From assembly GCA_002434305.1 (NCBI GenBank), contig DJJU01000012.1:234420-298419 (forward strand): 64,000 nucleotides of DNA, read 5' to 3'. The notes under the pieces were generated by a model. It was not told the DNA's origin. It ran no database searches and worked only from the letters and a program-made list of their open reading frames with translations. A program made the translations under genes and the position numbers. Positions within the stretch are counted from its first letter, which is position 1, and each line of letters starts with the position of its first letter. Below, piece by piece: positions 1-7,775 of the stretch. The DNA is from Alicycliphilus sp. UBA6560 (GTDB lineage Bacteria; Pseudomonadota; Gammaproteobacteria; Burkholderiales; Burkholderiaceae_C).

Positions 1-129
1 GGTGTTGGGGCCGGACAGCGGGCCGCTATGGCCGATCTTGACGACCTGCTCCTGGGCGAAGGCGCCCGTGGCGCAGACGAGTGCGGCCGCGGCGAGGGCG
101 GAAGATTTGAACGAAAAGAAGAAAGACAT
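1..129 (-). CDS. Branched-chain amino-acid ABC transporter substrate-binding protein (partial)
   Basis: Only the first 43 codons lie in the window; the gene runs off the left edge. The start is the ATG at 129-127. The translation begins MSFFFSFKSSALAAAALV, continues CATGAFAQEQVVKIGHSGP and ends LSGPNT. This is a Sec signal peptide with a cleavage site near AFA/QE, followed by the VVKIGHSGPLSG opening typical of periplasmic LivK/Leu-Ile-Val binding proteins. It would capture amino acids (or a related small substrate) in the periplasm for a Liv-type permease. The livHMGF genes lie about 11 kb away and lack their own binding protein, so this could be the missing component. Substrate cannot be judged from the fragment. 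Confidence 0.8.
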   Translation of the reverse strand, partial: MSFFFSFKSSALAAAALVCATGAFAQEQVVKIGHSGPLSGPNT

Positions 130-223
130 GGCGAAGTCTCCGATGGGAACACTGTTTGGAAGGCCGCGGGCCTGCTGGTGGGCAGGCCCGGGCACTGTGT
201 GCCTGGGTACAGGCAGCCTTTGA

Positions 224-814
224 TTATCCCGCCTGCGGGGGGACGAAAAAATGCGTGCGGTAGTGCGCCAGCTCGTCAATGGATTCGTACACGTCCGCCA
301 GCGCCGTATGCCGCTGGGCCTTCTTGAAGCTGGAGTAGGCCTCGGGCTTCCAGCGCCGGGCCAGCTCCTTGAGCGTGCTCACGTCCAGGTTGCGATAGTG
401 GAAGAACGCCTCCAGCCTCGGCATGTACTTCACCAGGAAGCGCCGGTCCTGGCCGATGCTGTTGCCGCACATCAGGGCCTTGCCCTTGGGCACGTAGCGC
501 TTGAGGAAGGTCAGCAGTTCTTCCTCGGCCTGCGCCTCGGTGACGGTGGACATGCGCACCTTCTCGATCAGGCCACTGCGTCCGTGCGTGCCCTTGTTCC
601 AGGCGTCCATGGCGCCCAGCAGTTCGTCGCTCTGGTGGATGACAAGGACCGGACCCTCGATGCGTGGGGAGAGGTCGGGGCCGGTGACGACCACGGCGAT
701 CTCCAGCAGTCGCTCTTTCTCGGGGTCGAGGCCGGACATTTCGCAGTCCAGCCAGACCAGGTTCAGGTCGGATTTGGCCAAGGTGGGGGAAGCAGTGGGC
801 GCGGTGTCGGTCAT
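224..814 (-). CDS. orn: Oligoribonuclease
   Basis: 3'-5' exoribonuclease of 196 residues that finishes RNA decay by degrading 2-5-nt oligoribonucleotides, including pGpG from c-di-GMP turnover. The DEDDh catalytic set is visible: VWLDCEMSGLD (first Asp and Glu), SIGQDRRF (second Asp), and HTALADVYES (His and last Asp). Length fits the family (about 180-200). The chosen ATG at 814 gives an N-terminus MTDTAPTASPT followed directly by the conserved NLVWLD strand; the same frame stays open far upstream, but that part lies antisense to the protease gene and has no homology. The gene is divergent from the M48 protease, 54 nt away. Confidence 0.95.
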   Translation of the reverse strand: MTDTAPTASPTLAKSDLNLVWLDCEMSGLDPEKERLLEIAVVVTGPDLSPRIEGPVLVIHQSDELLGAMDAWNKGTHGRSGLIEKVRMSTVTEAQAEEELLTFLKRYVPKGKALMCGNSIGQDRRFLVKYMPRLEAFFHYRNLDVSTLKELARRWKPEAYSSFKKAQRHTALADVYESIDELAHYRTHFFVPPQAG

Positions 815-868
815 CCGGCCGATTTTCACCGATAGCCGCAGGCCCCCAGGCTCTAAACTGCGGCGTCC

Positions 869-2173
869 ATGCCCTCGCTTCTTTCCCCTTCCCTCCTGCT
901 GACCTACGCCTTCGCCGCTGCCCTGGTGGCCGGGTTGCTGCTGAAATTCTGGCTGGCCTCGCGCCAGGTGCGCCACGTGGCGCAGCATCGCGGCGCCGTA
1001 CCCGCGCCGTTTGCCGCGCGCATCGCGCTGACCGCGCACCAGAAGGCGGCCGACTACACGCTGGCGCGCACGCGCTTTGGCCTGCTGCAGCTGGCCTTTG
1101 GTTCGGCCGTGCTGCTGGGCTGGACACTGCTGGGCGGGCTGGACGCGCTGAACCAGGCGCTGCTGGCCTGGCTGGGCGGCGGCATGCTTCAGCAGCTGGC
1201 GCTGCTGGGCTGCTTTGCCCTCATCAGCGGCCTGCTGGATCTGCCGGTGCAGCTGTACCAGACCTTCGTGCTGGAGCAGCGCTTCGGCTTCAACCAGATG
1301 ACGCCCCGGCTGTGGCTGGCCGACCTGACCAAGTCCACGCTGCTGGTCGCCCTCATCGGCCTGCCGCTGGCCGCGCTGGTGCTGTGGCTGATGCACGCTG
1401 CCGGCCCGCTCTGGTGGCTGTGGGCCTGGGCTGCGTGGATGGGCTTCAACCTGCTGCTGATGGTGGTCTACCCGCTCTTCATCGCGCCCCTGTTCAACAA
1501 GTTCCAGCCGCTGGCGGACGAAGCGCTGCGCACCCGCGTCACGGCGCTGATGCAGCGCTGCGGCTTCACCGCCCGCGGCCTGTTCGTGATGGACGGCAGC
1601 CGCCGCAGTGCGCACGCCAACGCCTACTTCACCGGTTTTGGTGCGGCCAAGCGCGTGGTGTTCTACGACACGCTGCTCAAGCAGCTCTCGGGCGACGAGG
1701 TCGAGGCCGTGCTGGCCCACGAGCTGGGGCACTTCCACCACAAGCACATCGCGCGGCGGCTGGTAGCCCTGTTCGCCCTGACCCTGGTCGGCTTTGCGCT
1801 GCTGGGCTGGCTGTCCACGCGCGGCTGGTTCTACACCGGCCTGGGCGTGGTGCCCAACCTGTCGCTGGATGGCTCCGCGCCCAACGACGCGCTGGCGCTG
1901 CTGCTGTTTCTGCTGGCGGCACCGGTGTTCACCGTGTTCCTCACGCCCCTGATGGCGCAACTGTCGCGCAAGCACGAGTTCCAGGCGGACGCCTATGCCG
2001 CCGCTCAGGCGGACGGCGGGCAGCTGGCCTCGGCCCTGCTCAAGCTCTACGAGGACAATGCCTCCACGCTGACGCCCGACCCGGTGTACGCGCGGTTCTA
2101 CTACTCCCACCCCCCGGCCACGGAGCGCCTGGCGCGTCTGCCGGCCGCCCCGCTGCAAGGTGCCACGCCATGA
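869..2173 (+). CDS. M48 family metallopeptidase, Ste24/CAAX-protease-like
   Basis: Integral-membrane zinc protease of 434 residues. The N-terminal part matches the membrane domain of Ste24-type CAAX prenyl endopeptidases (ARTRFGLLQLAF, LPVQLYQTFVLEQRFGFN). The peptidase core has HELGH at residues 284-288 (two zinc His and catalytic Glu) and the third zinc ligand in EFQADAYAA (Glu370). Several hydrophobic segments span residues 5-25, 70-130, 150-200 and 310-360. Bacterial members probably act in membrane-protein quality control, since bacteria lack prenylated CAAX proteins; the substrate here is unknown. Its stop overlaps the phhB start (ATGA), so the two are translationally coupled and rsgA follows the same way. 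Confidence 0.9.
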   Translation: MPSLLSPSLLLTYAFAAALVAGLLLKFWLASRQVRHVAQHRGAVPAPFAARIALTAHQKAADYTLARTRFGLLQLAFGSAVLLGWTLLGGLDALNQALLAWLGGGMLQQLALLGCFALISGLLDLPVQLYQTFVLEQRFGFNQMTPRLWLADLTKSTLLVALIGLPLAALVLWLMHAAGPLWWLWAWAAWMGFNLLLMVVYPLFIAPLFNKFQPLADEALRTRVTALMQRCGFTARGLFVMDGSRRSAHANAYFTGFGAAKRVVFYDTLLKQLSGDEVEAVLAHELGHFHHKHIARRLVALFALTLVGFALLGWLSTRGWFYTGLGVVPNLSLDGSAPNDALALLLFLLAAPVFTVFLTPLMAQLSRKHEFQADAYAAAQADGGQLASALLKLYEDNASTLTPDPVYARFYYSHPPATERLARLPAAPLQGATP

Positions 2174-2532
2174 CCACGACCACCCCCTCCTCCATGCTGC
2201 CGAAGAAAGACTGGTCGCGCGAAAGCCGGCGCGCCCTGGGCCCCACCGAGGTGGTGGCGCAGCTCGGCCTGCTGCCCGGCTGGCGCCTGGCCGGTGACGG
2301 CGACCAGGTCGCCATCGAGAAGACCTTCACCTTCGCCAACTACCACGAGACCATGGCCTTCGTGAACGCCGTGGCCTTCATCGCCCACGTGCAGGATCAC
2401 CACCCCGACCTGTCCGTGCACTACGGCCGCTGCGTGGTGCGCCTGAACACGCACGACGTGGGCGGCATCTCGGCCACGGACATCGACTGCGCCACGCGCA
2501 TCGAGGCCCTGCTCTCGCTACAGCCCGCATGA
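2170..2532 (+). CDS. phhB: 4a-hydroxytetrahydrobiopterin dehydratase (PCD/DCoH)
   Basis: Small cytosolic enzyme of 120 residues that dehydrates 4a-hydroxytetrahydrobiopterin, regenerating the pterin cofactor of aromatic amino-acid hydroxylases; free-standing members may also act in molybdopterin metabolism. The signature is clear: AFIAHVQDHHPDLSVHYG and VVRLNTHDVGGISATD, carrying the active-site His residues. The ATG at 2170 overlaps the upstream stop codon and the gene's own stop overlaps rsgA (ATGA), forming a tight three-gene unit. A much longer reading in this frame begins inside the protease gene but is a shadow. Confidence 0.93.
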   Translation: MTTTTPSSMLPKKDWSRESRRALGPTEVVAQLGLLPGWRLAGDGDQVAIEKTFTFANYHETMAFVNAVAFIAHVQDHHPDLSVHYGRCVVRLNTHDVGGISATDIDCATRIEALLSLQPA

Positions 2533-3473
2533 GCGAGCGCGAAGGCCTGGTGGTGGCCAGCCACGGCCGCCACTGCGTGGTGGAGACCGGCGACGGCCAG
2601 CGCCGCATCTGCCATCCCCGCGGCAAGAAGGCCTCGGCCGTCGTGGGCGACCGCGTGCTGTGGCGCGCCCCGGCGCCCGGCCAAGGCGATGAGGGCACGA
2701 TCGAGAAGGTGCTGCCGCGGCGCAACCTGTTTTATCGTCAGGACGAGGTGCGCACCAAGTCGTTTGCCGCCAATTTGGACCAGGTGCTGGTGCTGATCGC
2801 CGCCGAGCCGGTGTTCTCGGAAAGCCAGCTGACCCGGGCGCTGATCGCCTGCGAGGCCGCCGGCATCACGGCGCTCATCGCGCTGAACAAGAGCGACCTG
2901 GTCGAGCCCTTCGCCCGCGCCTGGGAGCGCCTGTGGCCCTACCGGCACATGGCCGGCGAAGGCGGCGCGGCCCACCACTACCGCGTGCTGCCGCTGTCGC
3001 TGGCCGAATCCAGCGAGGTGGACCGCGAGGCCCTGCTGGCGCTGCTGGAAGGCAAGACCACGCTGGTGTTGGGCCCCTCGGGCGCCGGCAAGAGCACGCT
3101 GGTCAATTTGCTGGTGCCCGGCGCCGCGGCGCAGACGGGCGAGATCTCGCAGGCGCTGAACTCCGGCCGGCACACGACCACCAGCACCCAGCTGTACTGG
3201 ATCGACCCAGGGCGCCACACGGCACTCATTGACTCGCCGGGCTTCCAAGAATTCGGCCTGCGCCACCTAGCACCCACCGACCTGGCGCGCTGCATGCCGG
3301 ACATCGCCGCCCACGCCGGCGAATGCCGCTTCTACAACTGCACCCACCTGCACGAGCCAGGCTGCGCCGTCATGGCCCACGTGGGCGAGGCGCGCGAGGC
3401 CGGCGCCATCAGCGTGCAGCGCCACCGCATCTACGGCGAGCTGTTCGCCGAGCTGAGCCAGAGCCGCTATTGA
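2529..3473 (+). CDS. rsgA: Ribosome small subunit-dependent GTPase A
   Basis: Circularly permuted GTPase of 314 residues that aids late 30S maturation. Order of elements: N-terminal OB-fold (about 1-70), G4 motif NKSD, then P-loop GPSGAGKST at residues 182-190, G3 DSPG (in ALIDSPGFQEF), and a C-terminal zinc knuckle with Cys/His ligands (CRFYNCTHLHEPGC). The inverted G-motif order (G4 before G1) is diagnostic of the YlqF/YawG/RsgA family. The start overlaps the phhB stop. Followed after 6 nt by a dispersed repeat that separates it from a convergent gene. Confidence 0.96.
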   Translation: MSEREGLVVASHGRHCVVETGDGQRRICHPRGKKASAVVGDRVLWRAPAPGQGDEGTIEKVLPRRNLFYRQDEVRTKSFAANLDQVLVLIAAEPVFSESQLTRALIACEAAGITALIALNKSDLVEPFARAWERLWPYRHMAGEGGAAHHYRVLPLSLAESSEVDREALLALLEGKTTLVLGPSGAGKSTLVNLLVPGAAAQTGEISQALNSGRHTTTSTQLYWIDPGRHTALIDSPGFQEFGLRHLAPTDLARCMPDIAAHAGECRFYNCTHLHEPGCAVMAHVGEAREAGAISVQRHRIYGELFAELSQSRY

Positions 3474-3479
3474 TTAGGC

Positions 3480-3536
3480 ATCAAATCGGCCTCCAACGCC
3501 TGTCCAGAAAGCGCCAGCAGCTATAAAAAAGATAGC
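3480..3536 (-). repeat. Dispersed Comamonadaceae-type repeat, copy 1
   Basis: AT-containing island in GC-rich DNA with the core GTCCAGAAAGCGCCAGCAGC followed by TATAAAAAAG. It fills the gap between the convergent rsgA and CobD/CbiB-family genes; the latter's stop codon begins 3 nt beyond it. Confidence 0.75.
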
Positions 3537-3538
3537 TT

Positions 3539-4525
3539 TCAGCCCAGCAGCCGGGCCAGCGTGAGCAGCGCCAGCAGCAACATCCACACCACCACCGAAC
3601 GCCAGACCAGCCCAACCACGCTGCGCAGGTGGCCCACCTCGGGCTCGCGCCCAGGCGTGCTGTCGCTGTCGCCCAGTTCGGCGCCGGCCTCGAAGCCGGG
3701 CGTGACGTAGGCGTCGGCGCTGGCCTTGCGTAGCGCCTCGCCGCCCAGGCGCACGTTGATGGCGCCAGCCGTGGCCGCCAGGATCACGCCGTCGTTGTCG
3801 CTGGGAAAGCGCTGGGCGTGGAAGCGCCAGCCCTCGATGGCTTCCTCGAAGCTGCCGACCACCGCAAAGCACAACGCCGTCAGGCGCGCCGGCACCCAGT
3901 CAATGACCGTCCAGGCCTGCGCGGCCACGGTCTGCAGCGCGCTGCTCGCCGGGTGGGCGGTGGCGGTGTGTGGCGCCCAGTAGCGCGCCACGAACTCCGC
4001 CAGCCGGTACAGCACCGCACCTGCCGGTCCCAGGCCCAGCGCGGCGCACACCGAATACCAGGCCAGCACGCCGAACACGTGGCGGTGCGCGGCGATCACC
4101 GAGTATTCAATGACGTGGCGCACCACCTCGCTGCGGGGCAGCTCGCTGGCGTCCACCTGCTTCCACTGCGCCAGGCGGGCACGGGCACCAGCGGCGTCGC
4201 CCTCCTCCAGCGCATCGCGGATGCCGGTGAAGTGGTGGCTGAACTGGCGAAAGCCCAGCGTGACGTAGAGCACGGCCACGTTCCACACCAGGGCCAGCGG
4301 CCAGCCGATGAAATGCAGCAGCGCCCAGTACACGCCCAGCACCGCCAGCGGCGGCAGCAGCACGCCCAGGGCCCAGGCCACCCAGGCGTGCTGGGAGCTG
4401 CCGGCGTCGAAGTTGCGGTTGACCGACAGGGCCCAGGCACGCAGGCCGGCGTGCATGGGGTTGCTGCGCGCCAGCGGCCGCGCCTGCTCGATCAGCAGTG
4501 CAAACAGGATGGCGAAGAAACTCAT
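3539..4525 (-). CDS. CobD/CbiB-family membrane protein
   Basis: Predicted inner-membrane protein of 328 residues. It starts MSFFAILFALLIEQARPL and carries the RQFSHHFTGIRDALEEGD region and a late segment DWVPARLTALCFAVVGSFEEAI, the pattern of adenosylcobinamide-phosphate synthase (CobD/CbiB) and its paralogue AmpE. The hydrophobic stretches lie near residues 1-15, 45-90, 140-165, 205-225 and 305-325. Canonical CobD attaches aminopropanol to adenosylcobyric acid in B12 synthesis. The gene is about 19 kb from the cobalamin locus and has no cob neighbours, so its role here is an inference. I use the ATG at 4525; a TTG three codons upstream is possible but less likely. Confidence 0.75.
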   Translation of the reverse strand: MSFFAILFALLIEQARPLARSNPMHAGLRAWALSVNRNFDAGSSQHAWVAWALGVLLPPLAVLGVYWALLHFIGWPLALVWNVAVLYVTLGFRQFSHHFTGIRDALEEGDAAGARARLAQWKQVDASELPRSEVVRHVIEYSVIAAHRHVFGVLAWYSVCAALGLGPAGAVLYRLAEFVARYWAPHTATAHPASSALQTVAAQAWTVIDWVPARLTALCFAVVGSFEEAIEGWRFHAQRFPSDNDGVILAATAGAINVRLGGEALRKASADAYVTPGFEAGAELGDSDSTPGREPEVGHLRSVVGLVWRSVVVWMLLLALLTLARLLG

Positions 4526-4571
4526 GGCGGGCAATCATAGCGGCGCAGGTGGCGCGCTCCGTCCAGCGCTT

Positions 4572-5255
4572 TCAGGCGCTGAGGAAGCGGTAGAGGTTGC
4601 GCAGCATGCCGGCCGTGGCACCCCAGATGAAGCGCGCCTTGTCGCCATCCTGGTAGGGCATGGCGAACCATTCGCGCTGGTGGCCCTGCCAGCGCAGCAG
4701 GTGGCGCTGGTGGTGCGAGGGGTCCAGCAGGTAGTCCAGCGGCACCTCGAACACGTCCGCCACCTCGTGCGGATTGGGATGCAGCGGTGCGCCCGGGCGC
4801 ACCAGGCCGACCACGGGCGTGACGATGAAGGAGGTTCCCGTCACATACACCGGCAGGTGGCCCAGCACCTCCACGGCCGCCGGCTCCAGGCCGACCTCCT
4901 CGTGCGCCTCGCGCAGCGCCGTGGCGGCGGCGTCCACGTCGCCCGGGTCGGTGCGCCCGCCGGGGAAAGCCACCTGGCCGGAGTGCGTGGACAGGTGGGC
5001 CGTGCGCTCGGTCAGCAACACCGTGGGGCGCTCGTGCAGCACGATGGGCACCAGCACCGCGGCCTTGGCCGGCTGGCGGTCGGCGAACTTGGGCTCGCAG
5101 CGGATCTCGGGCGCCCAGGGCGGCGGCGCGGCAAAGCGCCGGCGCAGCGCATCGGGCAGTTGCTCGGCCGGCGCCACGCGCGGCAGGTGCGCGTCCACGC
5201 CGATGACGGGCACGGTGCGAGGGTCGAAAACGGGCAGACTGGGGGGCAGCGGCAT
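4572..5255 (-). CDS. NUDIX CoA pyrophosphatase-like hydrolase
   Basis: Predicted cytosolic hydrolase of 227 residues that cleaves CoA or related nucleoside diphosphate derivatives. The NUDIX box is present as GGRTDPGD followed by REAHEEVGL. The upstream PTVLLTERTAHLSTHSGQVAFPGG segment is typical of the NudL/YeaB CoA-pyrophosphatase group (UPF0035-like HSGQ..FPGG). The C-terminus (FIWGATAGMLRNLYRFL) also fits this group. It is transcribed toward the CobD/CbiB-family gene with a 46-nt gap. Upstream lies the rplS terminator, so it probably has its own promoter. Confidence 0.88.
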   Translation of the reverse strand: MPLPPSLPVFDPRTVPVIGVDAHLPRVAPAEQLPDALRRRFAAPPPWAPEIRCEPKFADRQPAKAAVLVPIVLHERPTVLLTERTAHLSTHSGQVAFPGGRTDPGDVDAAATALREAHEEVGLEPAAVEVLGHLPVYVTGTSFIVTPVVGLVRPGAPLHPNPHEVADVFEVPLDYLLDPSHHQRHLLRWQGHQREWFAMPYQDGDKARFIWGATAGMLRNLYRFLSA

Positions 5256-5311
5256 CGCAGGGATGACAGGGAAATGCGGGGACGGGCAGGCGTGCCGGAA
5301 AAAGAAGACCC

Positions 5312-5350
5312 AAAAAAAACGCTACAGGGCCGAAGCACTGTAGCGTTTTT
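5312..5350 (-). terminator. Rho-independent terminator of the rpsP-rimM-trmD-rplS operon
   Basis: A perfect 13-bp stem (5315-5327 with 5338-5350, AAAAACGCTACAG) and a 10-nt loop. Read on the minus strand, it is followed by a run of eight T. It lies 47 nt after the rplS stop codon. Confidence 0.9.
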
Positions 5351-5396
5351 CCCGAACCCTGGCGGGCGCCTGGTGGCGCCCGTCGGGTGCCTATCC

Positions 5397-5780
5397 TTAC
5401 GCGGCGGTCGGAGCGACCTTGACGCGCGAGGGCAGCTTTTCCTTGATGCGGGCCGACTTGCCGCTGCGGCTGCGCAGGTAGTAAAGCTTGGCACGGCGCA
5501 CGTCGCCGCGGCGCTTGACTTCGATGCCGGCGATCAGCGGGCTGTAGGTCTGGAACGTGCGCTCCACGCCTTCGCCGCTGGAGATCTTGCGCACCGTAAA
5601 GCCGCTGTTCAGGCCGCGGTTGCGCTTGGCGATCACCACGCCTTCATAGGCCTGCACGCGCTTGCGGGCACCTTCCACCACGTTCACGCTGACGATCACG
5701 GTGTCGCCGGGGCCGAACTGGGGAATGTTCTTGTTCAAGCGGGCGATTTCTTCCTGCTCGAGGGTCTGGATGAGGTTCAT
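5397..5780 (-). CDS. rplS: 50S ribosomal protein L19
   Basis: 127 residues, starting MNLIQTLEQEEIARLNKNIP. L19 sits at the 30S/50S interface. The signature RKISSGEGVERTFQTYSPLI and the basic tail (AKLYYLRSRSGKSARIKEKL) are unmistakable. Last gene of the rpsP-rimM-trmD-rplS operon, as in E. coli, followed by a strong terminator. The ATG at 5780 gives the standard L19 N-terminus; upstream sequence in the frame belongs to a shadow reading across trmD. Confidence 0.98.
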   Translation of the reverse strand: MNLIQTLEQEEIARLNKNIPQFGPGDTVIVSVNVVEGARKRVQAYEGVVIAKRNRGLNSGFTVRKISSGEGVERTFQTYSPLIAGIEVKRRGDVRRAKLYYLRSRSGKSARIKEKLPSRVKVAPTAA

Positions 5781-5904
5781 GGTTGCACTCGAATGCGATC
5801 TTGTCCGCGCCAGGATTGGCATGCGGCGCCACGATTGGCGCCTGTGTGCTGTGCTTGGAATGTTGCGGTGCGCAGCGGCCGGCCAGAGGATCGAAAGCCC
5901 GCCA

Positions 5905-6672
5905 TTATAGCAAGGGCGGCGTTCGAGACAAAAACGCCTCATCCTCGCGCGTGATGCGGCCCTGCTGGCGCGCCTGATCCAACAGGTCGGGACGATGCCG
6001 TGCGGTGACGGCCAGGCGCTGCTGGCGTCGCCAGCGCTCGATCTGCGCGTGGTGGCCCGACAGCAGCTCGGCCGGCACGGCCTGGCCCTGCCAAGCCTCG
6101 GGGCGTGTGTAATGAGGGCAGTCCAGCAGACCGTCCAGCTCGGGGTTGAAGCTGTCGAGCTGGTGGCTGCCGGCGTCGTGTAGCACGCCGGGCTGCAGGC
6201 GCGCCACTGCGTCCAGCAGCGCCATGGCGGCGATCTCGCCGCCGGAGAGCACGAAGTCGCCCAGGCTGATCTGCAGCTGCACGTAGCTGTCGATGAAGCG
6301 CTGGTCCACGCCTTCGTAACGCCCGCAGAGCAAGATGGCGCCGGCGCCCTCGCTCCAGCCCTGTACGCCGGCATGGTCCAGCCGCCGGCCGATGGGCGAG
6401 AACAGCACCAGTGGCGCCTGCGCGCCCTCGCCTTCCGCCCGCTCGGCACGGATGGCCGCCACGCAGCGCGCCAGCGGCTCGGCCAGCATGACCATGCCGG
6501 GGCCGCCGCCGAAGGGGCGGTCGTCCACACGGCGGTAGTTGCCCTCGGCCCAGTCGCGCGGGTTCCACAGCTGCACCTGCACTTGCCCCGAGGCGTAAGC
6601 ACGGCGCGTCACGCCGCTGGCCAGAAAAGGCGCGAACAGCTCGGGGAACAGCGTGATGACGTCAAAGCGCAT
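5905..6672 (-). CDS. trmD: tRNA (guanine(37)-N1)-methyltransferase
   Basis: SPOUT-class methyltransferase of 255 residues that makes m1G37 in tRNAs reading CNN codons, preventing +1 frameshifting. Visible elements: MRFDVITLFPELF start, RPFGGGPGMVM, the trefoil-knot SAM site LLCGRYEGVDQRF and SLGDFVLSGGE, and the C-terminal tRNA-binding helices with WRRQQRL. It lies 18 nt downstream of rimM and 124 nt upstream of rplS in the classical operon. Confidence 0.97.
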   Translation of the reverse strand: MRFDVITLFPELFAPFLASGVTRRAYASGQVQVQLWNPRDWAEGNYRRVDDRPFGGGPGMVMLAEPLARCVAAIRAERAEGEGAQAPLVLFSPIGRRLDHAGVQGWSEGAGAILLCGRYEGVDQRFIDSYVQLQISLGDFVLSGGEIAAMALLDAVARLQPGVLHDAGSHQLDSFNPELDGLLDCPHYTRPEAWQGQAVPAELLSGHHAQIERWRRQQRLAVTARHRPDLLDQARQQGRITREDEAFLSRTPPLL

Positions 6673-6690
6673 GGCGGGCAGGCGGGTACG

Positions 6691-7266
6691 TCAGAAGTCG
6701 GGCTGCCAGTCCACGGTGATGCGTCGCCCGGCGAGGTCCACCTGGTCGACGAAGGCCGAAACGAAGGGCACCAGCCGCTCGTGCGGCTTGCCATCCTCTT
6801 CATAGCTCAGCACCAGTGTGGTTTGCGGACCGGTGGGCAACAGGTCGCGCACGGTGCCCAGGGCCACGCCCTCGCGGTTCACCACCTCCAGGCCAATCAG
6901 GTCGACCCAGTAGTACTCGTCCTCGCCGGCCGCCGGAAAGCCCGAGCGCGGCACGAAGATGCGCGCGCCGCGCAGGCCCTCGGCCGCGTCGCGGTCGTCC
7001 ACGCCGCGGGCCCAGGCCACCACGGCGTCCGAGTGGATGCGCGCCTGGCGGATGTCCAGCTGCACGGTGCCGGCAAAGGTGTTCTTGCTGCCGCGCTCGG
7101 CCGGCTGCAGAAACCAGGTGCGCGCCGACAGCAGGCCCTCGGCATCGCTGCTGTAGGGCAGCACCTTGAACCAGCCCTTGACGCCCCAGGCGTCGGCGAT
7201 GCGGCCGACCTCCACGGCATCGGCCGGCAGTTCGGCGGGGTTCAGCGCGGGCAGCGGGGGTGTCAT
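6691..7266 (-). CDS. rimM: Ribosome maturation factor RimM
   Basis: 191 residues; binds S19 in the 30S head and aids 16S rRNA maturation. The N-terminal barrel carries EVGRIADAWGVKGWFKVLP and the C-terminal PRC-like barrel carries YYWVDLIGLEVVNREGVALG and HERLVPFVSAFVDQVDLAGR. I use the ATG at 7266 (MTPPLPALN...) rather than an in-frame TTG five codons upstream. Second gene of the rpsP operon; a terminator-like hairpin lies in the 110-nt gap to rpsP. Confidence 0.96.
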   Translation of the reverse strand: MTPPLPALNPAELPADAVEVGRIADAWGVKGWFKVLPYSSDAEGLLSARTWFLQPAERGSKNTFAGTVQLDIRQARIHSDAVVAWARGVDDRDAAEGLRGARIFVPRSGFPAAGEDEYYWVDLIGLEVVNREGVALGTVRDLLPTGPQTTLVLSYEEDGKPHERLVPFVSAFVDQVDLAGRRITVDWQPDF

Positions 7267-7304
7267 GGTGGTGCGTGGCAAAAAGAGAAAGGAAAGAAGG
7301 CCAT

Positions 7305-7349
7305 CAAAGCAAAAAGGCGAGCCCGCCGGTCATGCCAGCGGGGCTCGCC
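7305..7349 (-). terminator. Terminator-like hairpin between rpsP and rimM
   Basis: Arms GGCGAGCCCGC (7316-7326) and GCGGGGCTCGCC (7338-7349) pair with one bulged G. Read on the minus strand it is followed by TTTTTGCTTTGA. It lies 27 nt after the rpsP stop and well before the rimM start, so it could act as a partial terminator (attenuator) or an RNA-processing/stability hairpin that lifts S16 output above RimM/TrmD. Confidence 0.6.
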
Positions 7350-7376
7350 CTGTGCGCTTGGTCGGCCGGGCCGTTA

Positions 7377-7634
7377 TCAGGCGGCCGGCTGCTGCTTGGC
7401 AGCTTGCTTGACCAGGCGTTCCACGGTGGGGGACGCCTGGGCGCCGACGCCCTTCCAGTAGGTCAGGCGGTCCTGGGCGATGCGCAGGGTTTCTTCGCCG
7501 CCCTTGGCCGAGGGGTTGTAAAAGCCCAGGCGCTCGATGAAACGGCCATCGCGGCGCACGCGCTTGTCGGACACGACGATGTTGAAGAAAGGACGGCCCT
7601 TGGAGCCGCCGCGCGAGAGTCGAATAACGACCAT
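7377..7634 (-). CDS. rpsP: 30S ribosomal protein S16
   Basis: 85 residues, starting MVVIRLSRGGSKGRPFFNIV and containing RDGRFIERLGFYNP, the S16 signature. A small early-assembly protein of the 30S body. First gene of the rpsP-rimM-trmD-rplS operon; promoter-like TATAAT lies 115 nt upstream. The frame stays open upstream of the ATG but that extension is antisense to the acetyltransferase gene. Confidence 0.98.
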   Translation of the reverse strand: MVVIRLSRGGSKGRPFFNIVVSDKRVRRDGRFIERLGFYNPSAKGGEETLRIAQDRLTYWKGVGAQASPTVERLVKQAAKQQPAA

Positions 7635-7748
7635 GATGAATCCTTCGGGTGGAGCAGCCTTTGGCAACAATGCGAAGGCCGCGTCATTCTTGCCGCGTTT
7701 GAGACACGCGACTGGCCACCCGGCCAGCGACACGCAGCAAAGCCCGCG

Positions 7749-7754
7749 ATTATA
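7749..7754 (-). promoter_or_regulatory. Candidate -10 element of the rpsP operon
   Basis: A perfect TATAAT on the minus strand in GGATATAATCGCGGGC, in otherwise very GC-rich DNA, 115 nt upstream of the rpsP start codon. No good -35 hexamer is visible at 17 nt. It lies just outside the start of the divergent acetyltransferase gene. Confidence 0.6.
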
Positions 7755-7775
7755 TCCACAACCCTTCCTCCTACC

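Noticed and set aside
7260..7775. Acetyltransferase start upstream of 7776
   Set aside because: The upstream frame is antisense to rpsP; family homology starts at the ATG at 7776.
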